Shown here: positions 23,563 to 36,192 of the stretch, in pieces
Layout of the letters: every line of letters starts with the position of its first letter
How positions within the stretch are numbered: the stretch's first letter is position 1
Position numbers and translations under genes: made by a program
Assembly: GCF_051622035.1 (NCBI RefSeq)
Contig: NC_135358.1
Location: forward strand, 19,254,501-19,318,500
Reading direction: 5' to 3'
Source of the DNA: Arctopsyche grandis
Taxonomy: Eukaryota > Arthropoda > Insecta > Trichoptera > Hydropsychidae
DNA: 64,000 nt
Notes under the pieces: generated by a model
What the model was told of the DNA's origin: nothing
Seen by the model: only the letters and a program-made list of their open reading frames with translations
The model's database searches: none

Positions 23563-26500
23563 TTACTTTAATAAGTACGACATCCCTAAGGGAAAGTCGT
23601 ACGTATCTGGAACATATTCGTTTCGCTCGTCGTCGGTCTCTTGATTCCCTAAGGACATTTCGCGACCCCAGGCTTCCAAACCTCTATCTTCAGCTGAGCC
23701 TGAAAACGTATGATTAAAAAAATAAATATGCTTGAAATAAATTGCACGTTTCATATATAAAGTAAAATATATAACCTGGAATCAAGTTGTCCAAAAGGCA
23801 TCCAATAACACCGCCTAGTAATATGGACGTCGACAATAAGACTCCTAAAACTGCATCCAATATTTCAATACCAGTTTGAATGACGCCTGGATTTTCCTCC
23901 ATCCACTTACTGAGCACGAGTGGAAAGAATATGGAGAATCCGATTATATATAAGTTTCTAGCACTGTTCAAGTTGACGTACTGTAGGGCCGATAATCCTA
24001 TATATGCATATATTAATAATTCACAATTTTATGAATCATTTACGTGTAAATTAAATTTGTAATGTTGTAGTTACACATACCAAAAGCTGTAATCATTCCG
24101 AACATTACGCAAAAGAGACCGCCAACTATTGGTTCAGGTATGATGATGAAAACGGCGCCGAATTTGCTCACCAAGCCCTGAACTATCATCAGAACAGCTG
24201 CCCATTGGATGACTCGTCTTGATCCAACCTACATACATACATATTGGGTAAATTGATAAGATGCAATTTTAACTAAAAATATATATTTAGAGTTTGTAAG
24301 AATCGTTTTCATATCGAAATTTATTATAATGTATGTATATATGTATGTTCGTAATTAGAAAGTGATTGCGCATACAAGACAAAAATTTTTTTTTTTTTGT
24401 TTAATTAGTTAAAAACCATTTAGATGTAAAGGCATAGTAACAGTATTACATAGTAACATAGTAACAGTATCAATACGCAGAATTTCGTTATTATTTTATT
24501 TTTTGGAGATTAATCGAATGTTACTTGTACATATAAATATGTATGTACATATACATACATATATGTTACAGTCCAAGTGTACATTTCGTTCGTTCATGAA
24601 CATCTGTTCAGTTATAGTGTACAAAAAATAATAAATTGACAAATAAACTAGTTTGTTCGTTAACAAACTATTTGGCATAATATTAAGAATTGTCAATCAT
24701 TTGTCTCATTCTCTTTGTATATGTATATGCTCACCCTGGGATGCAATATTTTTAATATTAGCGGAAACGAGAATTATAGTGTGGGGGCGCAATGAATGAA
24801 ATGACAATGTGGTCTAATGCAAGCTGTTTAATTTTGACGGCTGGGAAAGGAAGTAAAGTGGTAGCCACCAACATGGTCGAATCCTACCAACCAATGCCAC
24901 CAACATGGACCATGTCCTAGCACCGTAGCAACGTTCTAGAATGATTCCACAGGATTTCCCATTTAAAATACTTGGCGTTATCACATCTCAAAGATTTTGA
25001 CAGCTTTAAGCTTTTAAATGTTTCATGCGACATCTGTCGAGTCTATTTGAAGATAACTTTTGACTAGTATCACTTAAGCTAAAACCAAGAGTTCGTGTAT
25101 AAACAAACTAGTATGTTAATGAACGAACCGGAGTGAACACGAACTGCAATATATTTTATTTATTTCTTAGAACATGAACGAGCGCCTTTACAGATCGCTC
25201 CAAAGCGACGATTGCACTTATAAAGATACAATACAATCAATATACATAATCATTTATACACAAACATCCATAGTGACATCAATGGAGAAATTTTTGCAGC
25301 ATTTTTATAATCAAATTGGCGAACCTCAAAACGACGAATAACTTAAAATCATAAAAATTGGCAAACTCTGATAAGAAACGATCAACCTGGAGAAACCAAG
25401 ATCTGGACAGCAGCGGGGCTCTAGTGGGATTCGAACCCGTAACCACTCTAATATGCTAACCACTATTCCACGCCGCTGGTTTGTATGTACATAGAAGCAT
25501 ATTCATATATGTATGTATGTATGTATGTTATAAAATATTTAATTAAATAATAATTAAAAAGCAAGCCTTTGTTACTCCTATAGCTCCAACATTTTCACCA
25601 AACGTATTAGTCCCATTTCCCGAGCCCCAAATTCCAGCCAAAACCGTTCCGAAACCTTCGACTGCAATTCCTCTATTGATGGCATGCAACGGAGGCGGTG
25701 GCGCGTCTTAAGTACAATAAAAGACATGCATCGAAATATTTTAAAATATATTTGAGAATAATTTTTCAGAAATAAAAAAAATACCACACATTCTCGCCGT
25801 AGTTGGGTAGTAACTGATCGATTCTACAGTGCAGGCGAGCACCCCGGCCAGCATTCCCAGAACTCCAGCTAGGCTCACCGTAGGCATACCCCATTGACCT
25901 ATTTTAAATTCATGTTACGTATTTTATGATTAAAATTTACATCGTTTTTTGCATCACAATCCATACAGCACTGACCCGGATATGGGAAGCGAAACCAAGG
26001 CGCGTCTTGAATTATGGTTATTTTCACATCGGTACGAGCTGGATGTCCCACGGGAAGGTAGTCGATCAAGGTCAACAAGAGACATAAACCCCACATCAGC
26101 AATATTGTGAGAAGTACCTGTTGATATTTCAAGTGTCATTTGGGCTGCAAAAATGAATGCTATGCCATTGCACAATACGTACGGGAAATAGTTTGAATAG
26201 TGGAAACCACGTGACTTTTAATCCGATGCTTTTCCGGTAGCCAACAATGGGCACACTCACTTCAGACATGCATTGAGAAAATATCGTCAGCAAAATGAAC
26301 GTCCTAGAAAATTAATAATTTGTGAAAAAATAATACACAAATCAAAGTGATTTGTGAATTACTTTTAACAAGTGAAATACCCAGATGCGATACCCCAGTG
26401 TTGCGAAGCAGCATTTGCTGCATTTTTGAACAGGGTGAGACCGACCAGGGATACTGTTGGAGCAATAGTCAAAGGAGATACATAGCGTAAAAAGTGACCT

Positions 26501-27436
26501 ATCAATCCTGTGCAACCTAATTTGTTTTGCATTTTAAGAATTAATCAATTACTTAAAATATTTTAAGGGAGATGAATTGATTTTACACGACAAAACGCTT
26601 TGGTTTAAAAAAAAAATTTCACATTTATGTTGCTACATAGCGATCCATCGGATAGAAAAGAGTTTCGTTACATGTAAGAAAGTCGGCTTTATTTGTAATG
26701 ATAAGTACCAATAAAGACTTGGAATAATGCTGATACAGCGATGGCTCCTGATAGCTCACACATTCTCGTCATCCATATATCTTGGCGCTGTTTTTCTGTC
26801 ATTGACTCTAAAACGTCATTTGAAGGGCATTTCCATTGTGGAAGATTGAGTATAGCCAGGGTAGGCACTAGGAATGAAATCGTACCACCTTGGACTATGG
26901 GAAGACGACATCCGAAAGTAGTTTGAAGCAGCGTCACAATGCCTAAAAACGACTGGAATGAAATAATATTGTAATACGGATTATATTATACCAAACGAGT
27001 TCGTTTCGGCGTATCGAGCAAAAAACATGGTTTAAAGCCTTAAACGAGTTTCATTGGCGCCTCCCACGTGTCCCTTCATGAATTGAATTATACGTACAAT
27101 TCAGTTTAAGGACCAATTACCTGTGACAAAAATCATAGTGGCTATGATGTGACCTCGAGCTGGGTCACTTTCAGTCATGCAAAGTGCTGGACACAATATA
27201 AATGGTATTGCCACTATGGCACCGATCATAGTCAAGTAGTGCTAAAATACACAGTTCATGTAAAAATAGACAATGGTGCACTAATATATTATATACAGAA
27301 AATTCACCTGTAAGGCCATAAACAAACAGAGATACCAAGGTGGTACATCGTCAATTCCATAAGTTATATCAGATTTTCTATCGGTTTTCTGCGGAATCAC
27401 AGTCTCTGTTTCAAATGTTACGTTATGGTTTGGAGG
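23563..27436 (-). CDS. SLC23-family nucleobase/ascorbate transporter (N-terminal start not found)
   Basis: Sodium-coupled ascorbate or nucleobase carrier of the plasma membrane (NAT/SLC23 family; insect substrates are little known). Exons, minus strand: 27308-27436, 27121-27241, 26709-26942, 26381-26507, 26183-26303, 25976-26117, 25788-25898, 25567-25706, 24081-24228, 23776-23997, 23563-23699. Phases agree throughout and give 543 residues to a TAA stop, against about 600 in the human proteins. Family marks seen: PPWYLCLFMALQHYLTM in the first span, SPLTIAPTVSLVGL, RTDVKITIIQDAPWFRFPYP, APPPPLHAINRG, the NAT signature ENVGAIGVTK followed by VGSRRVIQ, and EPIVGGLFCVMFGMITAFG. The first reconstructed exon is in phase 0 and has no ATG near its start, so the start lies in an exon upstream. 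The exon 25567-25706 seems to use a GC donor (AAAG|GCTTGC). Introns hold a SINE and short simple repeats. Confidence 0.92.
25145..25480 (-). mobile_element. tRNA-derived SINE, copy 2, in an SLC23 intron
   Basis: Read on the minus strand it begins ACCAGCGGCGTGGAATAGTG, with A-box TAGTGGTTAGCATA and a canonical B-box GGGTTCGAATCCC, followed by TCTTGGTTTCTCCAGG and GAGTTTGCCAATTTTTATG as in copy 1, and ends in an A-rich tail. It lies about 90 bases inside the intron downstream of the exon with the unusual donor. Confidence 0.85.
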
Positions 27437-27728
27437 CTAGAATTACAAAAATATTATTAAGTATCATTTAATGTATGTATGTAGTCTAATATGTAATTCA
27501 TACTAGCTATAAATCTACATATATATGGTTAGATCCAGGGACATTCCGTGGGTATAGGTTAAAGAAAGAAAAAATAACTAAGTGCAAATTGAAGTTATTG
27601 AATTTTATTACATACAATTTGCATTCAATAATGGCAAAGACCCAACAGATCCAAATGATTGTATTTAAATTACTTTCATTGAAAAAAATGATATAATATT
27701 TCAAAATATCTATTTTCAATATTATAAC

Positions 27729-28269
27729 CAGTGGCGTACGGTAGTGTTGATGTTGGGAGTGCTGTGTATGAAAATAAAATAACTGTTATTTTTTATACCG
27801 AACTTTATTATTATTTATACATTAATTTGATTCTTCTCTCTTTAGAAATGAATTTTTCAATTACGCTTTCGTAAAATCAGTTTTTAATATACAGCACCAG
27901 AGAAAGTGTTCTTTTGTTGTCAAGTGACATTCTGTCCACGGACAGATCTAAATAATTTTAGCATCAATCGAATTTGACGCTTGGTGCTCGACGTACATAT
28001 GTCCGATAAAAACTTCTCTGTTTGTTTATATTACTCTCAAGATGGGCAAGCTCCGGTAAAAATTGCACAATACATTCAAAAACACAATAAACATCATGGG
28101 ATACATTTTTATAAGTAAATTGATCCGATTATATTCCGTGCGATGTAGCGTATTTATAGAGACGTACCGCGTAAAATTGACAACAATTATTTATTCGTAA
28201 GGGCCCCTCTATTCTTATTGTATCTCTCTGCACAGCACATCCAATATCAGCGCCCACCGCACGTCATTG
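27729..28269. mobile_element. Non-autonomous hAT element
   Basis: 541 bases with about 38-base imperfect inverted ends: CAGTGGCGTACGGTAGTG on the left, complement of CGCCCACCGCACGTCATTG on the right. Flanks ATTATAAC and ATTAAAAC form an 8-base duplication with one mismatch. No transposase segment recognised. Lies upstream of the first identified SLC23 exon, probably in an intron. Confidence 0.75.
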
Positions 28270-29041
28270 ATTAAAACCATGATATTGTTTTCGTTGGTAT
28301 GAAATTTTTGATAGATTAAAAAGCATCTTGGTTTAGTGAAAGTACATGTATAAAAAAAATTGCAAAGTGAAACTAAGATAAACCTTGTAAAAATGAGGGA
28401 ACCAGCACCAAATTTTACATTTTTACAGCAAAATTTTACAATTGTTACTCTTTATAAGAAATAAATTAGTAACAATAAAAAATTGAAACAATTTATAATA
28501 TGTGATTGAAATTAAAAAAAAAATTTATATATACATATGTACTTACACACATTACAGTTATGTATATTGTGTTGAACTTTTTATATATAATGATATATTA
28601 ATAATAAAATGTTAAATAATTTTGATGAAAATATTACGCACATTATTATCATTCATTTCGAACGATAAATTATCCATGATCACTTTTTAAACAATAAAGT
28701 TTACAGATAATATGATATGCGACCTTCTGCAGACGAAGCCCTCTTGACAATGAAGCAAGTAAAATGTATTTGAACTTCAATTGGCGCTTATGACGTACTA
28801 AACATTGGTCGACATGTGTCAATTAAGTGAAAATTCTAAATAGAACAGACACGTTTCACTGGCATGTTTGTATGTAATTAAACCAAACGATAATGACCTT
28901 AGGTTGTATAATCGATTAATACCTTTGAATTTTGTATACTTTGAGATTGTCCATAATCGAGGTTTGGTAAGGGTTGGATTAGTAACCAGTTGATTAATTC
29001 AATAAGATTAGTTTGGGTGGGAAAATGTCTATGAAACTTAC

Positions 29042-29146
29042 TAAAAGATTTTCAGTGTTTATATTAAAGTATTCTTCATTGCTAAATACATATAAATTTA
29101 TGCGTTCTTGACAACCTTGCAGCAAATTGTCGCAATATTGACCTAC
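29042..29146 (-). CDS. Candidate extra upstream exon, possibly of the SLC23 gene
   Basis: 105 bases, open in one frame (35 codons, with QYCDNLLQGCQERINLYV), between a good acceptor (CTTTTGCAG) and a strong donor (TTTTA|GTAAGT). Entry and exit phases are both 0, which fits the phase-0 start of the exon at 27436. No homology is recognised and no in-frame ATG is present, so a further exon would still be needed. Confidence 0.3.
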
Positions 29147-29227
29147 CTGCAAAAGCATTAGTGACAATTGTTTATTGAAGCAGTTGAGGGCAATCAAGAG
29201 ATCATAAACAGAGATCATAAACAGCAC

Positions 29228-31400
29228 TAGCCATACACTACACTAAAATAATAATTTTAATGACAATGGCAGTCTTTTTTGAATACTAATTATGTTTTAC
29301 TTTTCAAGTATCTTTATCAAATGAGTAAATATATGCACATTGATTAAATAGTTCATTGACACGTGTAACATCTCAAATTTGTTAATTGGAATTCTCCAGT
29401 TGCGCCATATTAGGAAATTACTAATTAAAAGTTAATGTTTATTTTAATGAAAATAAAAAAAATCAGCTTACGTATTTCTTTTATTATTTGAAATTTATTT
29501 GTAATATTAGAGATGTAATAGCAATTAGAATGTCAGTAAATTAACACAATAACAAATACGGTAAAATCAAGAGAACTTTAGCAGTTGGTACATAAATTTA
29601 TTGGAAAAAAATAGGAGACAATAAAATTAACAAAATAATCAACAAAATTCCGGTAATAATTTAAACTAAATTCACGAATGACTTCAAGCAGTTAAAAATC
29701 TTTCTTTAATTTATAGTATTACAAACTTGCAAGTTTGAAGTTGGAATCCAACAGGTATTAAATAAGTTATGATTGTACGAATAACTTATTGGATATCATC
29801 TAATTTGTTAAAATTTTAAGAAATATACATGCATATGTACTATTATCACAAAAATATGCAATAAACTAATGATCATTCGGACTAACAGTTGTGAAAGGAG
29901 AAATCCGATTTATTCTTACTGTATTGTGTATTGTGACACGTTATCGATTTATTTTATAGAGTGGATTAGAAGGACCGGCATTGTTATTACAATATATTGC
30001 GAACTCTGGCAACATATTTTTTGCTTTAGCAAAGATGAGTCTAAAACATCAAATTCATTGTCATATGATTTTTTAGTCTACTCAAATGGATACATTTATG
30101 TAAATTTAACAAATATTTAATTGAATAAGGCAAAAATATTATCAGGTAAGTCCCAAATTTGCATAATGAATCAATGTAATGAAATTATCATAAATAATGA
30201 AAAGCAATGGTGAGAAAAATTTAATTTAAAAACTGCGTGCATGGGAAATAACATGTGATATTTGTAGGTATCTACACCAGTGACGGATTAAACAGCATCT
30301 TAAAAAAATAAAAATCGAAAATATAATGAAATTATGTTTGTATTAACTTTATTACTAACTTTTTTTTGAATACATATATTAATTTAAAAATGGGACCCCC
30401 CACAATTCTATCACTGCGTCCAAGTCGACTTATCTGAACACTTTGGTGTTTCTCCTCGATATTTCACAGATGAAAGCATCACAAATAAAACTATAAATGT
30501 TTATAGTAAAATTTATCTCATCACAAATTTCTCTAAATTACAATTTTTTTTAGTCTGCGGTTTTCTGCAAGTAAATTTCCATCCTTTTCAATTTATTTCT
30601 TACGTTTGTGATGAATTCAAAAACAGCTTTTATAAGATTTGTTGTTAGCAATAAGTAATGCTTGTCTTATAATGATTTGCTAGTACTATGTATTCGCAGT
30701 TATAACTCATCATTAATCCTAGAAATAGTTCATTTTGAGACCCCAAAATGCGATTCATGCGCACATGCATTGATTCACACTTGTCTATGTATGTACACCC
30801 ACATCAATAACTTTTCATTCACACATACATGTATCTACCACACATATGTACATACTATATTTAATCACAACATAAGTATAAAATATGAATAATAAAATAG
30901 TGTAAATTGCATGAATATCCAAAATATAATCCAATTATAAGTGTAATTAATACATATGTACATACCTATACAATATATGAATAATTTGCGCATTATCATT
31001 GTCGTGTTAAGATTATTTATTTCACAATATTTAAAATTATTCTTATAAATCAAATGACTAATTAGATTTTTGGCGTAAATAAAATGCCATTTTTACAAGT
31101 TTTTTTAATTTTCAAACAAACGATTACTTTATCTTAATGATTTAAAAAAAAATTTTAAACAAAATATTTTCATATAAAAAAATCTTATAATATAATGAAA
31201 AATTCTCAATATGTACATTTAAATAACTTTTTATAGAGTAAAAAATACCATTTAAAACTTATGTTCTTAAAAATATGTAAATATAAGTATACCACAACAT
31301 ATGTTTATTTAGATACGTAATAGGAACGTACTAGTGACTTTAACTTTTACAAATTTTTACTTTATTTTTCTCTGAACTCATACTGGTAAAAGAAGCATAT
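29228..31400. other. No gene seen
   Basis: AT-rich DNA. A lone hAT-like end (CAGTGACGGATTAAAC near 30281) has no partner that I can find. No coding segment. Confidence 0.5.
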
Positions 31401-31419
31401 TATCTCTCTTAAGACTATT

Positions 31420-31633
31420 GATTTCAATACTCACTTTGAGCACATCAATACTAGATATTGAGTTAAAGACCGCAAAAGCCAAAAAACTATAAAAATCGCG
31501 CAATTTTTTAAACGCTCATATCTCGTAAACGGTCACTAACCAACAAAAATCATTATCATATTAAAATTCAGTGGGTCAAACTTAGTAAAGATTGGTTAGT
31601 CTCCGCTCTGATATTTTTTTTTGTTGCTAAGTG
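31420..31633. mobile_element. MITE with long inverted ends, copy b (partial)
   Basis: Matches the right half of copy a: AGTAAAGATTGGTTAGTCTC, CGCTCATATCTCGTAAACGG and AATACTAGATATTGAGTTAA, and ends TTTTTTGTTGCTAAGTG. The left arm is missing or too diverged to see. Confidence 0.55.
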
Positions 31634-31984
31634 TTATTGGAAAAACCTGGAAATTTTTTTTTCGATTTCCTTTTATTTTAAGGAGGGGCAGGGCTATATG
31701 ATTTCGTGGCGAGACCATAAATCCATAGTACATATATTGTTTTAAAATAACCTAAATTTAACAAAATACAAATATGGCATTTCATAAAATCATGTATGTA
31801 TGTATGTACATATTGAATACATGGTGTCAAAAGAATAAAAAAATAAATTAAAATGTCTCTAATTTTGTTGAAAATATGCTCTATGCGCTCTTTTGAGGCC
31901 AGTTTGCTCTTGGTTCCCGTTGAATAAGTATGTCAATATTGGTATTATTTTGAAGCTCCATTTATCCTGTTACGGTTTTCATTT

Positions 31985-32465
31985 CATTTTTTTGTGCAAT
32001 CAGATCCGCATAAAACGATTAAGAAATTATCTCAAGACATTGCCTGTCCCTGGTCAACTATAAAAGATCATTTGAAAATGCTTGGGAAACACCATAGACA
32101 AAGAGTTTGGGTTTTGCACGATTTGACGCAGTCGGTCATGGGTCAACAAGTGACCATTTTTTCTTTGTTGCTGAGCAGGTATGAAAACGATCCGCTTTTA
32201 AGAAGCATTGTTACTGGGGATGAATAATAGATCATTTGCACCATCGGAATATCCTTTGTTTCGAAGTATAGAACATTTGCTTCGATATAAAAAATTCGTC
32301 TCCGAAAACGATATCGGAAAACACTTAAATGCCTTTTTTAAATCATAAGAACCAAATTTTTATAAAAGAGACAGAAAAGATGGCCAAATTGTGGAGAGAT
32401 ATTATTAATAATAATGGGAATTACATACTTATCTCAATAAATAGAATGTAATTTTTTTGGAAATA
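31985..32465 (+). pseudogene. Mariner transposase relic
   Basis: A 78-codon frame (31994-32227) reads like the middle of a mariner transposase: SDPHKTIKKLSQDIAC, STIKDHLKMLGKHHRQRVWV, then SLLLSRYENDPLLRSIVTGDE, the last being the conserved (V/I)TGDE motif with its catalytic Asp. It is followed directly by the C-terminal region (APSEYPLFRSIEHLLRYKKF), so the segment between the first and third catalytic acidic residues, including the HDNA/PH region, is deleted. The N-terminal DNA-binding half is also missing. Dead element. Confidence 0.8.
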
Positions 32466-32946
32466 AATTTTTTGTCAGTATTGAGCAAAAACGTCATTTC
32501 TTTTCGCTTTACCTAATATACTAATATTAATATTCTACTTATTAACTAGATAAAATGCCAAAACTTAATATAATTATTTTATTGACAAAAAAATTAAAAT
32601 ACATCTTTTTTATGTATGTATGTATGTATGTTCATCCTTTATAAAGTCTTTAAATAGGACAAAAAGTTTGAGGGAGAGCATGTATGTATTTTAAGTTTGG
32701 TAAGTCAAAAAAATAAATTATGTACATACATACTTTAAAATAACCGAAAAACTGGCTAGTATATATTGTTTCCCAGATAATTGGAAGCCTCTAAAACAGT
32801 TGCCCACAAAAGTGGGCAACACCACAATCTAGTGAGTGTGGGTGAGTATGAAGGCAGTAGAGCGTGGGGCGAGATGACAGTTAATTTTATTACTTGGTCA
32901 GTTCGCATCGAAGTGGTAGTATTTATATCACTGTTTTATTGTCATT

Positions 32947-34246
32947 TTACTTTTTTTCTAAGATTGACGTCATTGCAATATTTATCCTACTAAATTTTTT
33001 GCGTCCTTTACTCTTGTTAACGTTTGAAGGATCTGTACAATTTCTTGTTTTCCCACCAGTTTGTTTTTTTTCCAAAGGTGGAAAATCTATAGAAGTCACT
33101 GTAAAATTGTTGGTCTTCGATTGATCTTTTTGTGGTTGATCACTTAAGTTTTCAGTTATATCTTTGATAATTGGCGTTTCAAGAGGAGGGACATTATCCT
33201 TACTCTCATTTTCTGTAATGTTTGGCTTTGAAATAAAATCTTTTGCAGAAGGATTAAGTGTATTGGATGAACATCTGCTATAACTAGTATCATCGGTAAT
33301 GGATGTGCTGGGTTTATCTATTATAGTTCTTCTATTTGAAAGTAGATCGCCAGATTTAAAAGCACTTTCAACTACATCATTAGAGTAACATTCTCCTAGC
33401 TGCAAAATTAAATTAATTTTCAATGAGAAATACGCACATTCATAGATCAATGGTCCCCAATTAGGTTACATGAAAATATTTGCGAAACTTTACCTAACTA
33501 ATAACTAGTCACCGGAGCCTGAGGGGGCCGTGTATTGTTCAAAGGTTGTAAATGCATTGTTAAAGGTTTGCCGAACAATGGATAGCACTGTGACTATCCT
33601 ACCTCTACTAATAACATTATTCAAAAGAATGATTTAATTATGATTTGTTAATCTTATTTTTTATACAGTTGTTTTTTTTTTTAAATTTAATTTACACCTA
33701 TTGAATCTAATATTTAACAGTCAGGTCAGGATTCTGAGCTTGAATGAAATATTTCAAGGGTTTTTCCAAACAAAAATGTTGTAAATCCTAGATTACTAAT
33801 GTATTATAGGATTTACAATTCCTTCTGACTGAAAATTTATTGAATAATAAAAATAAACTTGTATTTATTACTGTTTTGAAATACTAGGCATGATATATAT
33901 GTATAATATTGTGAAAAATATGTCTTACACTTTCGATTGAAGAAGCTATTAAGGCTAAATTGGGAACATTATCAGCTTGATCACTCTTATCGAAATCTAT
34001 ATTCTCTTTTGGTTCTGAAACTGTGACAAAAATAAATAATTAATTATTAATATTATACATAGGTAGAATTAAATTTTTGCTATAGATTTTTTTCATACCT
34101 TTCTTCTCTATTTTTTTGCGATTGTTTCCTTTTATAGACAGCACTGACAAATCATTTTTTTTTTGTAAGGATTTTTCTTGGTTGGAATCATATATGTCAA
34201 ATAACGAATCAGCATTAATGTCATCTTCCCATGGCAATCTCGACAT
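32947..34246 (-). CDS. Small three-exon gene, low-complexity nuclear-type protein of unknown function
   Basis: Exons 34099-34246, 33929-34020 and 32947-33399 join with consistent phases (donors GTATGA and GTAAGA, acceptors TCACAG and TTGCAG) into 230 residues. The start MSRLPWEDDINADSLFDIYD is an acidic amphipathic segment. The middle is Ser/Thr/Asn/Asp-rich and looks disordered. The C-terminus has basic clusters (KSKGRKKFSR) that could be a nuclear localisation signal and a TSIDFPPLEKKQ motif. No domain is recognised. Short N-terminal motif plus disordered tail would fit an adaptor in a nuclear complex, which is a guess. A small MITE sits in intron 2. Confidence 0.65.
33506..33607. mobile_element. 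Small hAT-like MITE (TAG ends), copy 2
   Basis: 102 bases from TAGTCACCGG to CCTACCTCTA with a perfect 8-base duplication CTAATAAC (33498-33505 and 33608-33615). Same family as 20184-20316; the missing 31 bases are bounded by GAAC in the longer copy, which suggests a slippage deletion. Confidence 0.85.
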
Positions 34247-34259
34247 TTTGATTCGATCT

Positions 34260-35240
34260 GAAGATTAAAAAAAAATGTCTATAGTACAAACTTATCAAAC
34301 AAATATACTAATTAAATATGGATTTTATTTCACAATTTATAACAATGTTCACATTAGTCGTTTTCATATGTTTCAATTTTTTTTATATTTAACTAGTGAC
34401 CTATGTACACATAATTGTGCACTCAGTAAAATATCGCAATTCCGATCAACGGAATTAAAATTTTACTAACAGTTTTAAATTAAATTAATTTTATTGAATA
34501 AAAATTCTATGATTTTTTTCAATTGTCAATTGTCCTTGGTTTAATTTAAATTTTACGGTGATGACAATACTAATAATTGTGTAGCTTATATTATAAATGC
34601 GGCACTAATTTTTACGCATTTTAATTGAAAGTTAAAATTCAAATAAATAATTTGAAAACAAAAAAAGTGTAAAACTTATTTGTGAATCATTTTTATGTTA
34701 CGTTTGGTCACCTTCAAAATTAGATATATGTAAAATGTGTTAATCGTGACTAATTGTGACTAATCGATACAAATCAAAGTGGATACAGAGTTAAATGTAC
34801 ATATAGACACGTCAAAACAGTAGGCACAATCATATGAATTGTAAATTTCATACAATAGATACATGTGTACATATGTAGGTAAGGAAGTTTATATGAATTT
34901 TTGAAATGACATATCTCTGTTTACGGATAGTAGATATGCAAATAATTAAGAGATGTGTAATCTTACAATAAGTGAAATGCAATCGCAAAGTTTTTTCGAT
35001 GTGTATTATTTCAAAAACTTATACAATGGTGCACAATAAACCTGCACTAGTGGCAGCGCCAGTGACACATTGAGGTTAAAGTCAGTGCTGCCATTATCAA
35101 AAATCATTTTGACACATGGAAGCAAAAGCATTATTACGAACACTAAATACAATGTTACAAGATTTTTATATTTTTATTTTATTATAAAATTCAAGTGGCT
35201 AAACTCTTAAGACATTGAACTCTATTGTTTTTCTTGTGTA
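34260..35240. other. No gene seen; upstream flank of the 33-34 kb gene
   Basis: AT-rich sequence without supported features. It presumably contains the promoter of the minus-strand gene, which cannot be delimited. Confidence 0.5.
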
Positions 35241-35249
35241 AAATATGGT

Positions 35250-35910
35250 TCGGTGATTACTGGTCACAAAGTCACTAAAATCTCTATAACGGAACATCTG
35301 TCAGCCGAAAAGTCCATCATACTAACGATAACTATCGTACTAATGAGAACTTGAGTGCCTAATATTGCGTATTCGCGATTTTAATGGCAAAACTTGTCTT
35401 TATGACCACCGCAATGTGACTAATAATCCAATTACCGTAAAATATATTACACATATTATCTATTTTCCTGTGTACACATATCACACGTAAAAGCGCTATA
35501 AACATGTAAGTAATGCCTTAAGAATTTAAATTATAATAGTTGTCAAGAGGATTAAAAAAACAGAATTTCGCTGTAGAATATATAATATGTATATGTTGTG
35601 GCGGCTCGCTTATACGACATGGTCGAGTTTGGTTGCCTTCCTGCGAGTGGGAACCAACTCGGCTGGGTTCGGAGAGCCACTACTCACTCTACCTTTAGCT
35701 GTCATATAATAAACACGTGCATTAACATGCCAGTCGTCTCATTCGTTCATCCTCCATAATGTCATATGGGTTCGGTGATTACGAGTCAAATGTGAATCGG
35801 TCACAGGACAACCGGTTGCTCTAGATCGGTCACACGTGATCACCCGTCACACTAAAACTGGTCACACCCTAAAACTGGTCGTGAGAAAACTGGTCACACC
35901 CTAAAATCGG
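35250..35910 (+). repeat. Diverged GGTCACA-type repeat block
   Basis: GGTTCGGTGATTACTGGTCAC near 35249 recurs as GGTTCGGTGATTACGAGTCA near 35769. The stretch 35850-35910 holds three or four copies of AAAACTGGTCACACCCT in tandem. GTAGAATATATAATAT at 35573 and again at 35927 brackets the part in between. Confidence 0.6.
35597..35759 (+). repeat. Possible LTR-like segment (fossil)
   Basis: A GC-richer segment starting TGTTGTGGCGGCTCGC with an AATAAA signal (ATAATAAACACG) and ending near CCTCCATAATG. This resembles a short solo LTR, but no target duplication is clear and no internal retroelement region is present. Family and age unknown. Confidence 0.3.
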
Positions 35911-36192
35911 TCAATCAGTTTCCACCGTAGAATATATAATATATGTGTCATATGTAAGAATAAATATGGTCGAAATTGAGTGTGTTATGTTGACGATAAA
36001 TAGTTGCGATGACATTTGGTCCGCATTTCGTTTCGTTTGACAGATTTTGATTGTTTTCGTTGCGGCGACTGTCAACCGCTAACTTCCAACTTCTACATTG
36101 TCCGAGCTTTTAGGTTCAGGCTAAATGTAGTTGTCAAGTGAAATCGTCGAAACATTTGAATAGTCGCAGATGTTTTGATCCGCAGATGAGAT

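Noticed and set aside
24580-25135. Possible element with inverted ends around GTTCGTTCATGAAC and AATGAACGAAC
   Set aside because: Matches are short and interrupted; no duplication or stable end could be set.
30281-30300. hAT-like end CAGTGACGGATTAAAC
   Set aside because: No partner end or target duplication was found, so an element cannot be delimited.
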